Positions 51,510-60,518 of a stretch of 64,000 bases of DNA are shown here, in pieces. Positions within the stretch are counted from its first letter, which is position 1. Each line of letters opens with the position of its first letter. Below the pieces are notes generated by a model, which saw nothing but the letters and a program-made list of their open reading frames with translations, did not search any database and had not been told where the DNA came from. Source of the DNA: Agrobacterium tumefaciens (GTDB lineage: Bacteria > Pseudomonadota > Alphaproteobacteria > Rhizobiales > Rhizobiaceae); the NCBI RefSeq assembly GCF_005221385.1, contig NZ_CP039905.1:1-64000 (forward strand), read 5' to 3'. Both the position numbers and the translations under genes were made by a program.

Positions 51510-52937
51510 TTATTCAGCCGCCTCCATTCGAGCAAGCGCTTTCTGCCTTCTCGCAATCACCTCCGGATCATTCATGAAATCCGTGCGTCGTCCCGGCTTG
51601 CGGCCACGCTTCTGATAGCCGTTCGCCGTGCTGCCGTCGCGAATGCCGAACATATGATCCGTCTGACCGGTGCGGCGATGGCCGTCCTTGCTGCGTTGCT
51701 GTTCGCGACCAGCCTGCATCTCGGCAACCAGCGACAGCATGTCATCCAGTCGCTTGTTGTCTACGACTTCGGCGCGATGTACCGAGCGTAACGTGTCGAA
51801 GGTTCTATAGGGCAGGGCAAAGCTCTCGTGCATGATCTCGAGCCGGCCGTCGGGATAATCGCACACGATCACCTTCTGGCCCGCCAATGGCCTGGATATC
51901 TCGGTCGGATCGAGAATGAACAGCACCTTGTCGTAACGCAGTGTCAGAGATTGCGACAGGGTGCGGACTTCCTTGCGGCACATGGCGCCATCGAGGTTCT
52001 CCTGATCGGCCAGCGGTCTGTGCATGTCCTTCGGATTGCGTGGCAGCTTGCCGAAACGAATGTTGAAATCCGCAATGAACTCAGGTGCAAAGGCATTGGC
52101 TTCTTCAATCGTGTCGATGCCGCGAAGCCGCATCTCTTTCACTAACCGATCCTGCAGCGTCTGATTGGCACGCTCCACCCGGCCTTTAGCCTGCGGGGTG
52201 TTGGCACAAATGATGTCGATGTTTAGCTCATAAAGAGCACGGCCAAACTGCGTCAGTCCGCTGGTGCGGTCCTTCTTCGACGCATGCAGCGAGCGGAAAA
52301 CGCCGTGCTTGTCGCTGTAGAAGGCCAGCGGCTTGCCCCATTGCTGTAGATAGGCCTTCGTAGCATGCAGATAGTCGAACGTGTTCTCCGATCCGGCAAA
52401 GCGTAGATGCAGAAGCTTGCCGGTGGCATCATCGATATAGACGAGCAGGGCGCATTTGGGGCCGCGGTTCTCGAACCACCAGTGATGCGAACCATCGATC
52501 TGAACCAGTTCGCCAAAGCAATCACGTCGGCCACGTGGTTGGAAAACCCGTTTCTTGCGTTCCTGGCGCGAGATCCAGATTCCGGCCTCGGTCATCCATT
52601 GCCGCAGCGTCTCTTTGGCGACCGAGATCCGGTGCAGCTCGATCAGCTTCTCACGCGCCAGCGTTGGGCCGAAATCCAGATAGCGTTCGCGGATCAGATC
52701 CAGCGCCGCATTGCGAAATTCCTCGCTGTGGCGCCGGTTGCTTGGCTGTGATCGCTTCTTCGAAACGAGCCCGGCCGGGCCATCCCGGTCATAGGCCTGC
52801 AGCAGCCGATGGACCTGACTTCGACTGAGGTCGAGCCGGTCCGCCGCCTGGACGACGCTCAGGCGTTCGTCACGGATCTTCTGGATAAGTTCGAGGCGAT
52901 GCAATTCTTTCTGCGACATGGTGATCAAAAAGGACAT
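51510..52937 (-). CDS. ISNCY-family transposase
   Basis: The 475-residue protein has an N-terminal helix-turn-helix (SVVQAADRLDLSRSQVHRLLQAYDRDG), a DDE integrase core with ELVQIDGSHHWWFENRG, LAFYSDKHGVF and AKGRVERANQTLQDRLVKEMR, and a C-terminal domain with GYQKRGRKPGRR. These are the features of the IS1202 group of ISNCY. The start is the Met at 52937 or six codons later at 52919. The frame is intact, so the element may be active. Confidence 0.9.
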   Translation of the reverse strand: MSFLITMSQKELHRLELIQKIRDERLSVVQAADRLDLSRSQVHRLLQAYDRDGPAGLVSKKRSQPSNRRHSEEFRNAALDLIRERYLDFGPTLAREKLIELHRISVAKETLRQWMTEAGIWISRQERKKRVFQPRGRRDCFGELVQIDGSHHWWFENRGPKCALLVYIDDATGKLLHLRFAGSENTFDYLHATKAYLQQWGKPLAFYSDKHGVFRSLHASKKDRTSGLTQFGRALYELNIDIICANTPQAKGRVERANQTLQDRLVKEMRLRGIDTIEEANAFAPEFIADFNIRFGKLPRNPKDMHRPLADQENLDGAMCRKEVRTLSQSLTLRYDKVLFILDPTEISRPLAGQKVIVCDYPDGRLEIMHESFALPYRTFDTLRSVHRAEVVDNKRLDDMLSLVAEMQAGREQQRSKDGHRRTGQTDHMFGIRDGSTANGYQKRGRKPGRRTDFMNDPEVIARRQKALARMEAAE

Positions 52938-53111
52938 GACGACTCCGACCGCTCATGGTCTCGACCAGGCTGAAGATCGTCATCCTTGCTCCCAACGTTG
53001 GCTTTGACCAGTGCGTCGAGAGGCGAGACTGTCGCATCTCTAACTGGCCCAACTGTCGCATTACTAAATAGCCCTTACAATAACATATCGCATAATCTGT
53101 ATTATGGAACA

Positions 53112-53740
53112 CTCCTTTTGATTCGGCTGGTGGCGCGCAGAACCGCCACCATCTCGTTTTTAGGGTTCACATATTGGCGTAGACCGGCTGTTGGTTTCCG
53201 CGCAGAAGTGAGCCGCCGCCTAACCGGCTCACTTCTGCGCGGAAACCAACATGTAGACCTCGTATTCTGGGAAATCGGGACTATCGAAGTGACGGGAAGC
53301 CGAGTGGGCGATGCGCCCATGCTACCCGAACTGCTGGACCAGATACCACATCATCAAGCCATCGCGAGCGTCAGCGCCGATGGCGCTTTCGACACAAGAA
53401 ACTGTCGCGAAGCCATTGCGCACGCGATGCCAACGCCATTACCCTCGCCCGCAGCAATGCGCAAACCTGGTCCGAAAATAAGCCGGACTTTGTGGTCCGG
53501 AACGAAATTTTTCGCTCAATCAGGCGGTTCAGCAGAGCGCTCTGGAAACGATAGAGCGGCTATCACCAGCGCAGCATGGTCGAAACAAAAATGCATTGCT
53601 CCAAGTTGCCGGGCGAACGCCTCATGGCACGAGGCTTCGATGGTCAGGTCGCCGAAATGCAAATCCGCGCAGCCATCCTCAACCGCTTCGTTCTCAATCG
53701 AGGAGACCGAGAGCAGCCACGCAAAAAGCGCCGCATTTCG
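53112..53740 (+). pseudogene. Decayed IS5-family transposase
   Basis: Fragments of an IS5-type transposase are visible in two frames: HIGVD then LVFWEIGTIEVTGSRVGDAPMLPELLDQI, then a switch of frame at about 53420, RDANAITLARSNAQTWS and RFSRALWKR followed by a TAG, SGYHQRSMVETKMHCSKLPGERLMARGFDGQVAEMQIR. At 53186-53252 a 67-base palindromic insertion interrupts the frame between GTAGACC direct repeats; removing it and one repeat copy restores HIGVDLVFWEIG. It is clearly inactive. Confidence 0.7.
53186..53252. mobile_element. 67-bp palindromic mini-insertion with a 7-bp target duplication
   Basis: A 27-base arm (53189-53215, starting TGTTGGTTTCCGCGC) and its exact reverse complement (53225-53251) flank a nine-base loop, CCGCCTAAC. 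The heptamer GTAGACC stands on both sides (53179-53185 and 53253-53259), as expected of a target site duplication. Excision of the insert with one heptamer repairs the IS5 transposase reading frame across the site. The TG...CA outer bases recall IS21-type ends, so this may be an internally deleted IS. It has no coding capacity. Confidence 0.7.
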
Positions 53741-53834
53741 CCAGCGCGAAGCGAGTGGCCCACCCACTGATAAACGTTGTAGTCACGATAAGATATGTGG
53801 GCGGGCCATATGGTCTGTCGAAACCGACCCGTCA

Positions 53835-54404
53835 TTAACTCCCGGCTGCGAGCCCAGCGCCCACACCTGCGGCGAATTCCTCGACGAGTTTGGCACAGAA
53901 GGCGGGTAGATCACTAGGGTTGCGGCTTGTGACAAGGCCTTTGTCGACCACGACTTCCTCATTGATCCATGTACCGCCGGCATTCTCGATATCGGTTTTC
54001 AGCGTTGGATAGGAGGTCAAGGTACGTCCCTTAAGAACGTCAGCCTCGATCAATGTCCAAGGTGCATGGCATATAACCGCAACCGGCTTTTTTTGATCGA
54101 AGAAAGCGCGGATGAAATCAATTGCTTCGCCGCTGCCGCGCAGCATGTCGGCACCGACAGTACCTCCGGGCACAACAAGGCCGTCGAAAACATCGACTTC
54201 AACGTCCGCAAACGTCTTGTCGATAGTATAGCTGCCACCCTCGTCAAGATCATTATTGACTGTGCGAGCCTTGCCTGCCTCAGAACTGACCACGGTGACT
54301 TTGCCGCCAGCCTCCTCGATAGCTTGCTTCGGCTTCAAGAATTCTGGCTCTTCCGTCCCGCGGGGCGCGATCAGAACCGCAACTGATTTGCCATCTAAGG
54401 TCAT
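53835..54404 (-). CDS. PfpI/DJ-1-type glutamine amidotransferase-like protein
   Basis: The 189-residue protein belongs to the DJ-1/PfpI family: SVAVLIAPRGTEEPEFLKPKQAIEEAGGKV, FDGLVVPGG and VAVICHAPWTLIEADVLKG, with the catalytic Cys in ICHAPW. Relatives are proteases, chaperones or glyoxalase-like enzymes that remove methylglyoxal; the sequence alone does not decide between them. It is read leftwards, and the formaldehyde dehydrogenase remnant lies just upstream on the same strand. The two could form an aldehyde-stress unit. Confidence 0.85.
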   Translation of the reverse strand: MTLDGKSVAVLIAPRGTEEPEFLKPKQAIEEAGGKVTVVSSEAGKARTVNNDLDEGGSYTIDKTFADVEVDVFDGLVVPGGTVGADMLRGSGEAIDFIRAFFDQKKPVAVICHAPWTLIEADVLKGRTLTSYPTLKTDIENAGGTWINEEVVVDKGLVTSRNPSDLPAFCAKLVEEFAAGVGAGLAAGS

Positions 54405-54435
54405 AAGTTATCCCCTATTCCGTCAAATACTAAGG

Positions 54436-55575
54436 TCAGGCGGTCGGCTTCAGCACGACCTTTGTCCAACCATCATCGCGCGCATCGAAATGTTTGTAGG
54501 CATCCGGTGCCTGATCGAGCGGCAGTCGGTGCGAGATGATTTGCGCAGGATTGGCCCGGCCATGCTCGATAAGGTTCATCAGCCGCCGGTTATAATGCTT
54601 CACATTGCACTGCCCAGTGCCGATCTTCTGTCCCTTGAACCAAAAGCTGCCGAAGTCGAACGCAATCTTGCCTTCCTTCTGGAGATCGTCGGGCGCCTTC
54701 GGATCCTCCGGGATAAACACCCCGACGACGCCGATGCCGCCGGTAGCCTTTGTGCTTTGGACAAGGCAGTTCATCGTATAGTTGCTGCGCTCCTTGCCGT
54801 GGCGATCGCAGCACTGGTAACCGACTGCCTCGACGCCACGGTCGGTACCCTGGCCGCCGGTCGCGTCAAGTATCTGCTGGGCGGGATCGCCCTTACGCAT
54901 GTCGATCGGGATCGCGCCCATAGCCACGGCGAGCTTTAGGCGGTCATCGTGAGCATCGACCACGAAAATCTACGCGGCACCTCGGATTTCGGCCGAGTGC
55001 GCGGCCATCAAACCGACCGGACCAGCGCCGTAGATCGCGATGCTCTCGCCAGGCAAGAGACCGGATAGTTCGACGCCGTGCCAACCGGTCGGAAAGATGT
55101 CGGAGAGCATGACATAGTCGTCCTCCTTCTCTTCGGCATCGTGGGGCAGCTTTAGACAATTGAAGTCGGCATAAGGTACGCGCATCATCTCGGCCTGACC
55201 GCCTTGCCACGGCCCCATCTCGGCGAAGCCATACGCAGCGCCGGCAGTGCCAGGATTGGTTGTGAGGCAAAAACCCGTAAGTCCGCGTTCGCAATTATCG
55301 CAGAACCCGCAACCGACGTTGAACGGCATGCAGACGCGATCGCCCTTCTTGATCCGATCGACGCCGGAGCCGACTTCGATAACCTCGCCAAGATTTTCGT
55401 GGCCAAAGACCCTGCCCTTCTCGAAGCTGGTGCGGCCATCGTACATGTGCAGGTCCTACCCACAGATGTTTGTCGTAGTCAGGCGGATGATTACATCGGT
55501 CGGTTTCTCGATCTTGGGATCATCGATGGTATCGACGGAAACGTCTTTAGGTCCGTTGTATACGACAGCTTTCAC
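54436..55575 (-). pseudogene. fdhA: Glutathione-independent formaldehyde dehydrogenase interrupted by two amber codons
   Basis: The full reading frame from the GTG at 55575 (AGGAG upstream) would give about 379 residues of a zinc-dependent alcohol dehydrogenase of the FdhA type: VKAVVYNGPKDVSV, TTTNICG, FGHENLGEV, GCGFCDNCERGLTGFC (structural zinc), SIAIYGAGPVGLMAAHSAEI (Rossmann), VVDAHDDRLKLAVAMGA and DDGWTKVVLKPTA. Two in-frame TAG codons break it: at 55458-55456 (in NICG-x-DLHMY, where Ser is expected) and at 54972-54970 (GAA-x-IFVVD). No other frameshift or stop is present. It is probably dead unless amber codons are suppressed. Confidence 0.85.
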
Positions 55576-55691
55576 GGATCATCTCCTCTTGTAGCTTTGC
55601 TCAAAGCGCCATCAGTTCGAAGTTTGCTTATGAGCCAATCCAGCGCAGCGGCGGAGGACATGGCATCTTTCTAGCTGATCTCAGCGTCCTA

Positions 55692-56533
55692 GGGTCAGGA
55701 CTCATTGCTCATAGCCAGAAGATAACGGTCGCAGCGAGAGCGATGGCGGAGAGAAAGGCCATTGGGCACCGGTCGTAACGCGTAGCGACACGCCGCCAGT
55801 CTTTGAGACGCCCGAACATGATCTCGATCCGGTTGCGCCGTTTGTAGCGGCGTTTGTCGTATTTGATGGTCTTCTTGCGGGATTTTCGACCTGGAATGCA
55901 GGGAGTGATCCCCTTCGCCTGTAAAGCGTCACGATACCAGTCGGCATCATAGCCACGGTCGGCCAGCAACCATTTGGCCTTGGGAAGTTCATCAAGCAAG
56001 GCGGCAGCACCGGTGTAATCGCTGACCTGGCCTGCCGTTATGAAGAAGCTGATCGGGCGACCACTCGCATCCGTTACGGCATGAAGCTTGGTGTTCATGC
56101 CGCCTTTCGTGCGTCCAATCAGGCGGCCCGCGCCCCCTTTTTTACCCGCAAGCTGGAAGCCGTGCGGTGGGCCTTGAGATAGGTCGCATCGATCATGATG
56201 GTCTTGTGCTCTGCGGCTTCAGGCACGGCCAGACCTTCCATCATCTGGATAAATACGCCCTTGTCGCCCCAGCGTTTCCAGCGGTTATAAAGCGTCTTCG
56301 CCGGGCCATATTCCTTCGGCGCATCACGCCAACGCAGCCCGTTGCGGTTGACGAAGATGATGCCGCTCAGAACGCGTCGATCATCAACACGCTGGCGGCC
56401 ATGGCTCTTGGGGAAATAGGGCTGAAGACGAGCCATTTGCTCGTCCGTCAGCCAAAACAAATTACTCATCAGTCGGGCTCCTATACGCCCATCTGAATCA
56501 CAGCCGTCAGTTCAAATCAATGGGTCTTGACCC
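55692..56533. mobile_element. IS5-family insertion sequence, IS427 group
   Basis: Imperfect terminal inverted repeats (TAGGGTCAGGACTCATTG at 55690-55707 and CAATGGGTCTTGACCCTA at 56518-56535; 16 of 18 bases match) bound an 842-bp element with a TA dinucleotide on both sides that may be the target duplication. Length, ends and the two-frame transposase fit the IS427 group. It lies between the fdhA remnant and a noncoding stretch. Confidence 0.85.
55709..56469 (-). CDS. IS427-type transposase, two frames joined by frameshifting
   Basis: orfA (56119-56469) carries LFWLTDEQMARLQPYFPK, the winged-helix start, and MIDATYLKAHRTA; orfB (55709-56098 and the adjoining upstream frame) carries SFFITAGQVSDYTGA, LLADRGYDADWYR and RNRIEIMFGRLKDWRRVATRYD, with the DDE residues. 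At the joint the minus strand reads AAAAAAG followed by GGGGG (about 56143-56133), a typical slippery site for -1 frameshifting in this group. The fused protein would be the active transposase. Confidence 0.85.
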
Positions 56534-56535
56534 TA

Positions 56536-57043
56536 ACGGCTTGACACCTGAGCGGTTCCACCGTTCGGCAATTCTCAGATCGATTTACAGCGGATTGTTG
56601 ATTTCCTGAGCTTAAACAGTCTAAAAAACGGCAGATTGATATACTCAAGAAATTCCTGCGAAAACAACGAGTCTGACTGGTAACGAAACCTCGAATGGAC
56701 ACCTTGTTTCCGTCCGGTGCGGTCCGCAACCAAGCGCCACCCCTCCCTCGACCTTAGCGTAAGCTCTCTTTATTACCTGCGATGCAGGAATGCAGCCTTA
56801 TCAGACAGTAACGTCAAAAGCGGGATAAACGCAAAGGACGAGGCGATCCACTATGGCGGACGGCCTGTTGTCTTCCCTCTGATTGAGATCGAGAGCCGGC
56901 CCATTCATTCCGAATAGCACACGCCCCTCAGCGTGCAGTCAAACGGCAGCTTAGGACTCCAACATCGTACGTCGAGAACACGAGCGTATGAAGTACTGAT
57001 CTTCCGTTCACCCAAGCCCACCGGAATGGTGCCGAGTATTCCG
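56536..57043. other. Noncoding stretch between the IS427-type element and the ABM gene
   Basis: I see no gene, RNA or repeat in these 508 bases. Base composition is lower in GC than in the neighbouring genes. The open frames are short, overlap on both strands and lack ribosome-binding sites. Confidence 0.4.
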
Positions 57044-57337
57044 CTATTTAGCTGCCAGTAGGGTAAGCTTATGAATCTGCGGCGGTTCGGAAAACAGTTC
57101 TTCCGCCTTATCCATAAGTGCGGCGGCAACCTTGCCGTCAAGATGCGCCTGCCGATCTTCCTCTGTGTCAAACGTATCGAAGATCGCGTACGCACCGGGA
57201 CCCTCCTGGATTGCGTACCAGGTCAGGGTACCGGACTCGGCTTGAACGAGCGGTAACGCCGAGGTCAGGAAATCGGTAACATCGTTCTCCTTTCCGGGCC
57301 TGGCCTTCAATGGCACGTACAGCGCAAGTTTGGGCAT
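57044..57337 (-). CDS. ABM-domain monooxygenase-like protein
   Basis: The 97-residue product is an antibiotic-biosynthesis-monooxygenase-type (ABM) small alpha/beta barrel: PKLALYVPLKARPGKENDVTDFLTSALPLVQAESGTLTWYAIQEG, then AIFDTFDTEEDRQAHLDGKVAAALM. Members oxidise quinones or aromatic substrates, or simply bind small molecules. AGGAG precedes the Met at 57337. Its motif order AIFDTF.. HLDGKVAAAL closely resembles each half of the double-domain protein at 62416-63135. Confidence 0.85.
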   Translation of the reverse strand: MPKLALYVPLKARPGKENDVTDFLTSALPLVQAESGTLTWYAIQEGPGAYAIFDTFDTEEDRQAHLDGKVAAALMDKAEELFSEPPQIHKLTLLAAK

Positions 57338-57986
57338 GATCAACTCCTAAGGGTAAATGAACAGATATCATCTGGCAAAATAACGCGCGAGCGGGCCTAA
57401 ACGTTCCCCAGCAATCACCCGATTGGCAACGCCGCAGTGGAAAACGCAATGAGCTAACGCGGCAGCTACCTGCCCGCAAGAGCGGACGCGGCATCCACCG
57501 ACCTGTTGCAGGGCAGACAGCGGTCTGCCCACGTGAATCAGCGCATCAATCCATCTTGCACCCCAATGGGTCGGAAGCGTACGTTGGCATAACGTCAGCC
57601 CCTCCGTGGTGGCGAGGACGGCGCGACCGAGCTTGTCGGGACGGTTCTCGAATTTCCCGATCGAGCCGCTGAACGCCGCGGCCGGAACGTTTGCGGGCAT
57701 CGCCCTGTTAGATTGGCCGAGACCGATGTCATCGACCGGCTCCATCGAGGATGCATTGAATGCGACAACGACCAGCAGATCCTCGGTATCGCTCGCATTT
57801 TCGAGGAAATGGCCTTGCGGTGAGAAGATCATTTCGGCCTTGGTTGCGCCGACCTGGGACTGACATGAGCTGCGATACACAATCGTCAGCGCATAGGTCG
57901 CCACGTCGGCATTTTTTGCTGAACGACGGTGAGATTAGCTGACGTTACGAAGGCGGAGCACACGCGGCCCCGCCTCCTCGTCGAGA
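57338..57986. other. Stretch without a recognised gene
   Basis: A 178-residue open frame (57368-57904, minus strand) exists. It has no ribosome-binding site that I can pick, no recognisable motif and competing frames on the plus strand. I do not call it as a gene. It may be a remnant. Confidence 0.3.
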
Positions 57987-58727
57987 TCAGAACTGCTGTG
58001 CGGTCGGCCGGATGACGATCGCGTTGACGTCGACGTCATCAGGTTGTTCTACAGCGAACGCAATAGCGCGCGCCACCGCCGCCGCCGGGATGGCCTGCTT
58101 GTAGAAGTCGAGTACCGTCTCGGCAGCCGTGCCAGACGTCGTGAACTTCAAGTCGCTTTCGACGGCTCCAGGCTCGATCGACGTGACACGGACCTTTTCA
58201 CCCACCTCCTGGCGCAGGCCCTCGCTGATCGCGCTGACGGCGAACTTGGTGCCGGAATAAACCGTGCCGCCCGGTGCGAAGACCTTGATGCCCGCAACCG
58301 AGCTCAGGTTGATGATGTGACCGCTGCCCTGCTCGAGGAAGCCGGGAAGGGTCGCCGCGATGCCGTAGAGCGTACCCTTTAGATTAACGTCGATCATCTG
58401 GTCCCACTCGTCGGTGTTGACCTCGGCCATCGGACGGATCGGCATCAGCCCGGCGTTGTTGATCAGCACATCGAGGCGGCCGAAGTCGGCAATGACTGCA
58501 GCGACGACGGACTGGACCGCCGACTTGTCGGTGACGTCGAGCGCGTAGCTACGCGCCGCGCCGCCGCTTGCGGCGATTTCCGCGACAACCTCGTCGAGCC
58601 TGTCCTTGCGCCGCGCGGCGATGGCCACCTTCGCGCCGCGTTCAGCGAGAAGACGCGCGGTTTCTGCGCCGATGCCGGTGCTGCCGCCGGTGATGAGAAC
58701 GACCTTGTCTTTGATACCCTTTGTCAT
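57987..58727 (-). CDS. Short-chain dehydrogenase/reductase
   Basis: The 246-residue protein is a classical SDR. Cofactor-binding VVLITGGSTGIGAETARLLAERGAKVAIAARRKDRL favours NADP(H) with an Arg after the second strand. Then come NNAGLMPIRPM, the Ser-Tyr-Lys active site (LSSVAGIKVFAPGG, YSGTKFAVSAI) and the C-terminal RPTAQQF. The substrate is unknown. It is read leftwards downstream of the ABM-type gene, and the divergent LysR gene probably controls both. Confidence 0.92.
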   Translation of the reverse strand: MTKGIKDKVVLITGGSTGIGAETARLLAERGAKVAIAARRKDRLDEVVAEIAASGGAARSYALDVTDKSAVQSVVAAVIADFGRLDVLINNAGLMPIRPMAEVNTDEWDQMIDVNLKGTLYGIAATLPGFLEQGSGHIINLSSVAGIKVFAPGGTVYSGTKFAVSAISEGLRQEVGEKVRVTSIEPGAVESDLKFTTSGTAAETVLDFYKQAIPAAAVARAIAFAVEQPDDVDVNAIVIRPTAQQF

Positions 58728-58780
58728 GATTGTGTTCCTTCAATTCACATGTTGATTTTTCGCCGGATCGCGGCTCCGCC

Positions 58781-58921
58781 TTAGCGGTAGTCGCGTGGAT
58801 GAATGAGGCCCATCAGGCCCACGCGGAGAGCAGGTGTCAACAGGCCGATCAACCGCAGATCCTCGGTACAGAACGGCTGTGCGCGCAGCGCCGATCCCAC
58901 CCATTCCTTAAGCTTGCCCAT
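58781..58921 (-). CDS. Small hypothetical protein between the ABM and SDR genes
   Basis: A 46-residue frame starts with MGKLKEWVGSALRAQPFCTEDLRLIGLL and ends in RVGLMGLIHPRDYR. GAGG lies nine bases upstream, and the gene stands 10 bases after the ABM stop and 53 bases before the SDR start, so it fits an operon. It is short and has no known family, so the call is uncertain. Confidence 0.4.
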   Translation of the reverse strand: MGKLKEWVGSALRAQPFCTEDLRLIGLLTPALRVGLMGLIHPRDYR

Positions 58922-58931
58922 GGCACCATCC

Positions 58932-59228
58932 TCAGGTCGCTGAGACGGGGTTGAGGACGAACGCGGCGCGCTCGGCCAGATCGCCGATCTGAGAGAGGTA
59001 GTTCTGGAAGTGGGGCGTCTCGCGGTGGGCGGCGACCGCATCCGCGTCCGCGTACAGCTCGTCGAGCACGAAACGATTCGGATCGCTCTGATCCTGCCAC
59101 AAATCGTAGCGCAGGTTGCCCGGCTCGGCACGGCTCGGTTTTAGCATGGCGTCTAGCAGAGCGCTCAGGCGGTCGACGGTATCCGCACGGGCGGTGAGGA
59201 CGGCGACGATCTTCACGTTGGCGGTCAT
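58932..59228 (-). CDS. ABM-domain monooxygenase-like protein of the SDR operon
   Basis: The 98-residue product (VKIVAVLTARADTVDRLSALLDAMLKPSRAEPGNLRYDLWQD, FVLDELYADADAVAAHRETPHFQNYLSQI) is an ABM-domain protein of the YgiN kind, often linked to quinone redox. The Met at 59228 is preferred over a longer frame that has no start signal. It heads the leftward SDR operon and is divergent from the LysR regulator. Confidence 0.88.
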   Translation of the reverse strand: MTANVKIVAVLTARADTVDRLSALLDAMLKPSRAEPGNLRYDLWQDQSDPNRFVLDELYADADAVAAHRETPHFQNYLSQIGDLAERAAFVLNPVSAT

Positions 59229-59446
59229 GGCATCGTTCCTTGTTTTGGCTATATTCGAAGCAGGGCGCATCCTGAGCGCCCCGCCGGTCATCCTGGTACT
59301 CATGCAGCGGCGCGATCGAGGGCTTCGATCAACGCGCCAGCTATGGCCTGGTCCGACGCCGGATTCTGACCCTTGCTCATCTGAACCTCCATGTTCGCGG
59401 CGTCCATCGCCGATGGATGGGAGATAGGCCATGTAGACACATTCTA

Positions 59447-59467
59447 GAAATTTATTTTCTTGATTTC
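59447..59467. promoter_or_regulatory. LysR-type binding site between the ABM-SDR operon and the LysR gene
   Basis: GAAAT (59447-59451) and ATTTC (59463-59467) form an inverted repeat with an 11-base spacer, giving the T-N11-A pattern of LysR-type operators. It lies 26 bases before the LysR start in the divergent region, where these regulators act on both sides. Confidence 0.6.
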
Positions 59468-59493
59468 AGATATATCGCTGATAGCATGACTGC

Positions 59494-60429
59494 ATGCGCT
59501 ACGATCTAAACCTATTGCCGATCTTCGTCGCCTTGATGGATGAGCGCAGCGTCACGCGGGCCGCCGAGCGCATGGGCATGACCCAGCCCGCCTTGTCCAA
59601 TGCCCTATCGCGTCTACGACTGATGCTTCAGGACCAGCTGTTCGTCCGCGAGCGCTATGGCATCCAGCCGACCCCGATCGCGCTCGAACTCTCACCGCTG
59701 ATCGCCGAGGCACTCGCGCTGCTCGACGACGCGGTCCTCGGTCAGCAGGCTTTCGACCCCGCACAGGCCGAGCGGCTCTTCACGATCGCGCCCAACGGCT
59801 ATGTCGAGTTCGTCCTCGTCCCCGCTGTCGTGGCGCGCCTGGAAAAGGTCGCGCCCGGCATTAAGCTCCACCTGACGCCGTACGGCAACGATCTCGTTGA
59901 GACGGGCGTCGTGTCGGGCACGACGGCCCTCGTGCTGGGCCGCATCGTCGACCCACCCGACAACCTCGTCGTCCAGCACTTGATGGACGAGGGGCTAGCC
60001 TGCGCCGTCCGCGCCGACCATCCAGGCGTCGGCGATGCCATGACGCGCGAGCAGTTCGAGGCGATGAAGCACGTCAACATCATGCCGCCCGGACGGATGC
60101 GCGCCGGTCTGTTCCAGGCGCTGGCGCAGCAACAGCTGAAGCGCGACATCGCGATCTCCGTGACCAACTTCTTCGCTGCAGCCGAGATGGTGGCAGTGAC
60201 CGACTACTGCGCCACTTTACCCTCGCTCATCTGCAGGCGGCTGATGGATGACCCTCGGCTGAAGATCTTGCCGGCGCCGGTCGACCTCGGCAGCTTTCCC
60301 GTGGAGATGGCCTGGCACGTCCGCTACCAGCACGATCGTGCACACCGCTGGCTACGGGCGCTGATCGGCGAGATCATCACCGACTTCAAGGGCAAGACGC
60401 CAGTGACAGCGATGCCGTCGCCAGCGTGA
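59494..60429 (+). CDS. LysR-family regulator divergent from the SDR operon
   Basis: The 311-residue protein starts with the LysR winged helix (YDLNLLPIFVALMDERSVTRAAERMGMTQPALSNALSRLR). An effector-binding domain follows (RLFTIAPNGYVEFVLVPAVVARL, ALVLGRIVDPPDNLVVQHLMDEGLACAVRADHPGV). NodD/LeuO-type members share this N-terminal style. It is transcribed away from the ABM and SDR genes and probably activates them in response to an aromatic or quinone-like inducer. That substrate class is inferred. Confidence 0.92.
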   Translation: MRYDLNLLPIFVALMDERSVTRAAERMGMTQPALSNALSRLRLMLQDQLFVRERYGIQPTPIALELSPLIAEALALLDDAVLGQQAFDPAQAERLFTIAPNGYVEFVLVPAVVARLEKVAPGIKLHLTPYGNDLVETGVVSGTTALVLGRIVDPPDNLVVQHLMDEGLACAVRADHPGVGDAMTREQFEAMKHVNIMPPGRMRAGLFQALAQQQLKRDIAISVTNFFAAAEMVAVTDYCATLPSLICRRLMDDPRLKILPAPVDLGSFPVEMAWHVRYQHDRAHRWLRALIGEIITDFKGKTPVTAMPSPA

Positions 60430-60518
60430 TGGACGTCTGTCGGCCGGGCGACGCCGGTTGACTTCCGTAAGCGCCCCCAAAGGCTGATGTTCCGCTTGCG
60501 CATTTCCACCGCCGCCAG

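Larger units (their letters stand above)
50937..53068. mobile_element. ISNCY/IS1202-group insertion sequence
   Basis: Both ends carry two copies of a 13-base repeat: TTAGAGATGCGAC (50937-50949) and TTAGAAATGCGAC (50962-50974) on the left. On the right are the inverted copies GTCGCATCTCTAA (53031-53043) and GTCGCATTACTAA (53055-53067). The spacing is 24-25 bases at both ends. This paired-repeat end structure is a likely transposase-binding array. The element holds a leftward transposase gene and a small passenger-like open frame. Confidence 0.75.

Noticed and set aside
22737..55458. Systematic amber recoding suggested by in-frame TAG codons at 22737, 53555, 54972 and 55458
   Set aside because: All four lie in genes with other signs of decay or with simple point changes; intact genes of the window end at TAG, TGA and TAA in the normal way, and no suppressor tRNA is present in the window.
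57368..57904. A 178-residue minus-strand frame between the ABM gene and the SDR gene
   Set aside because: There is no recognisable motif, start signal or operon spacing, and a plus-strand frame covers the same bases equally well.
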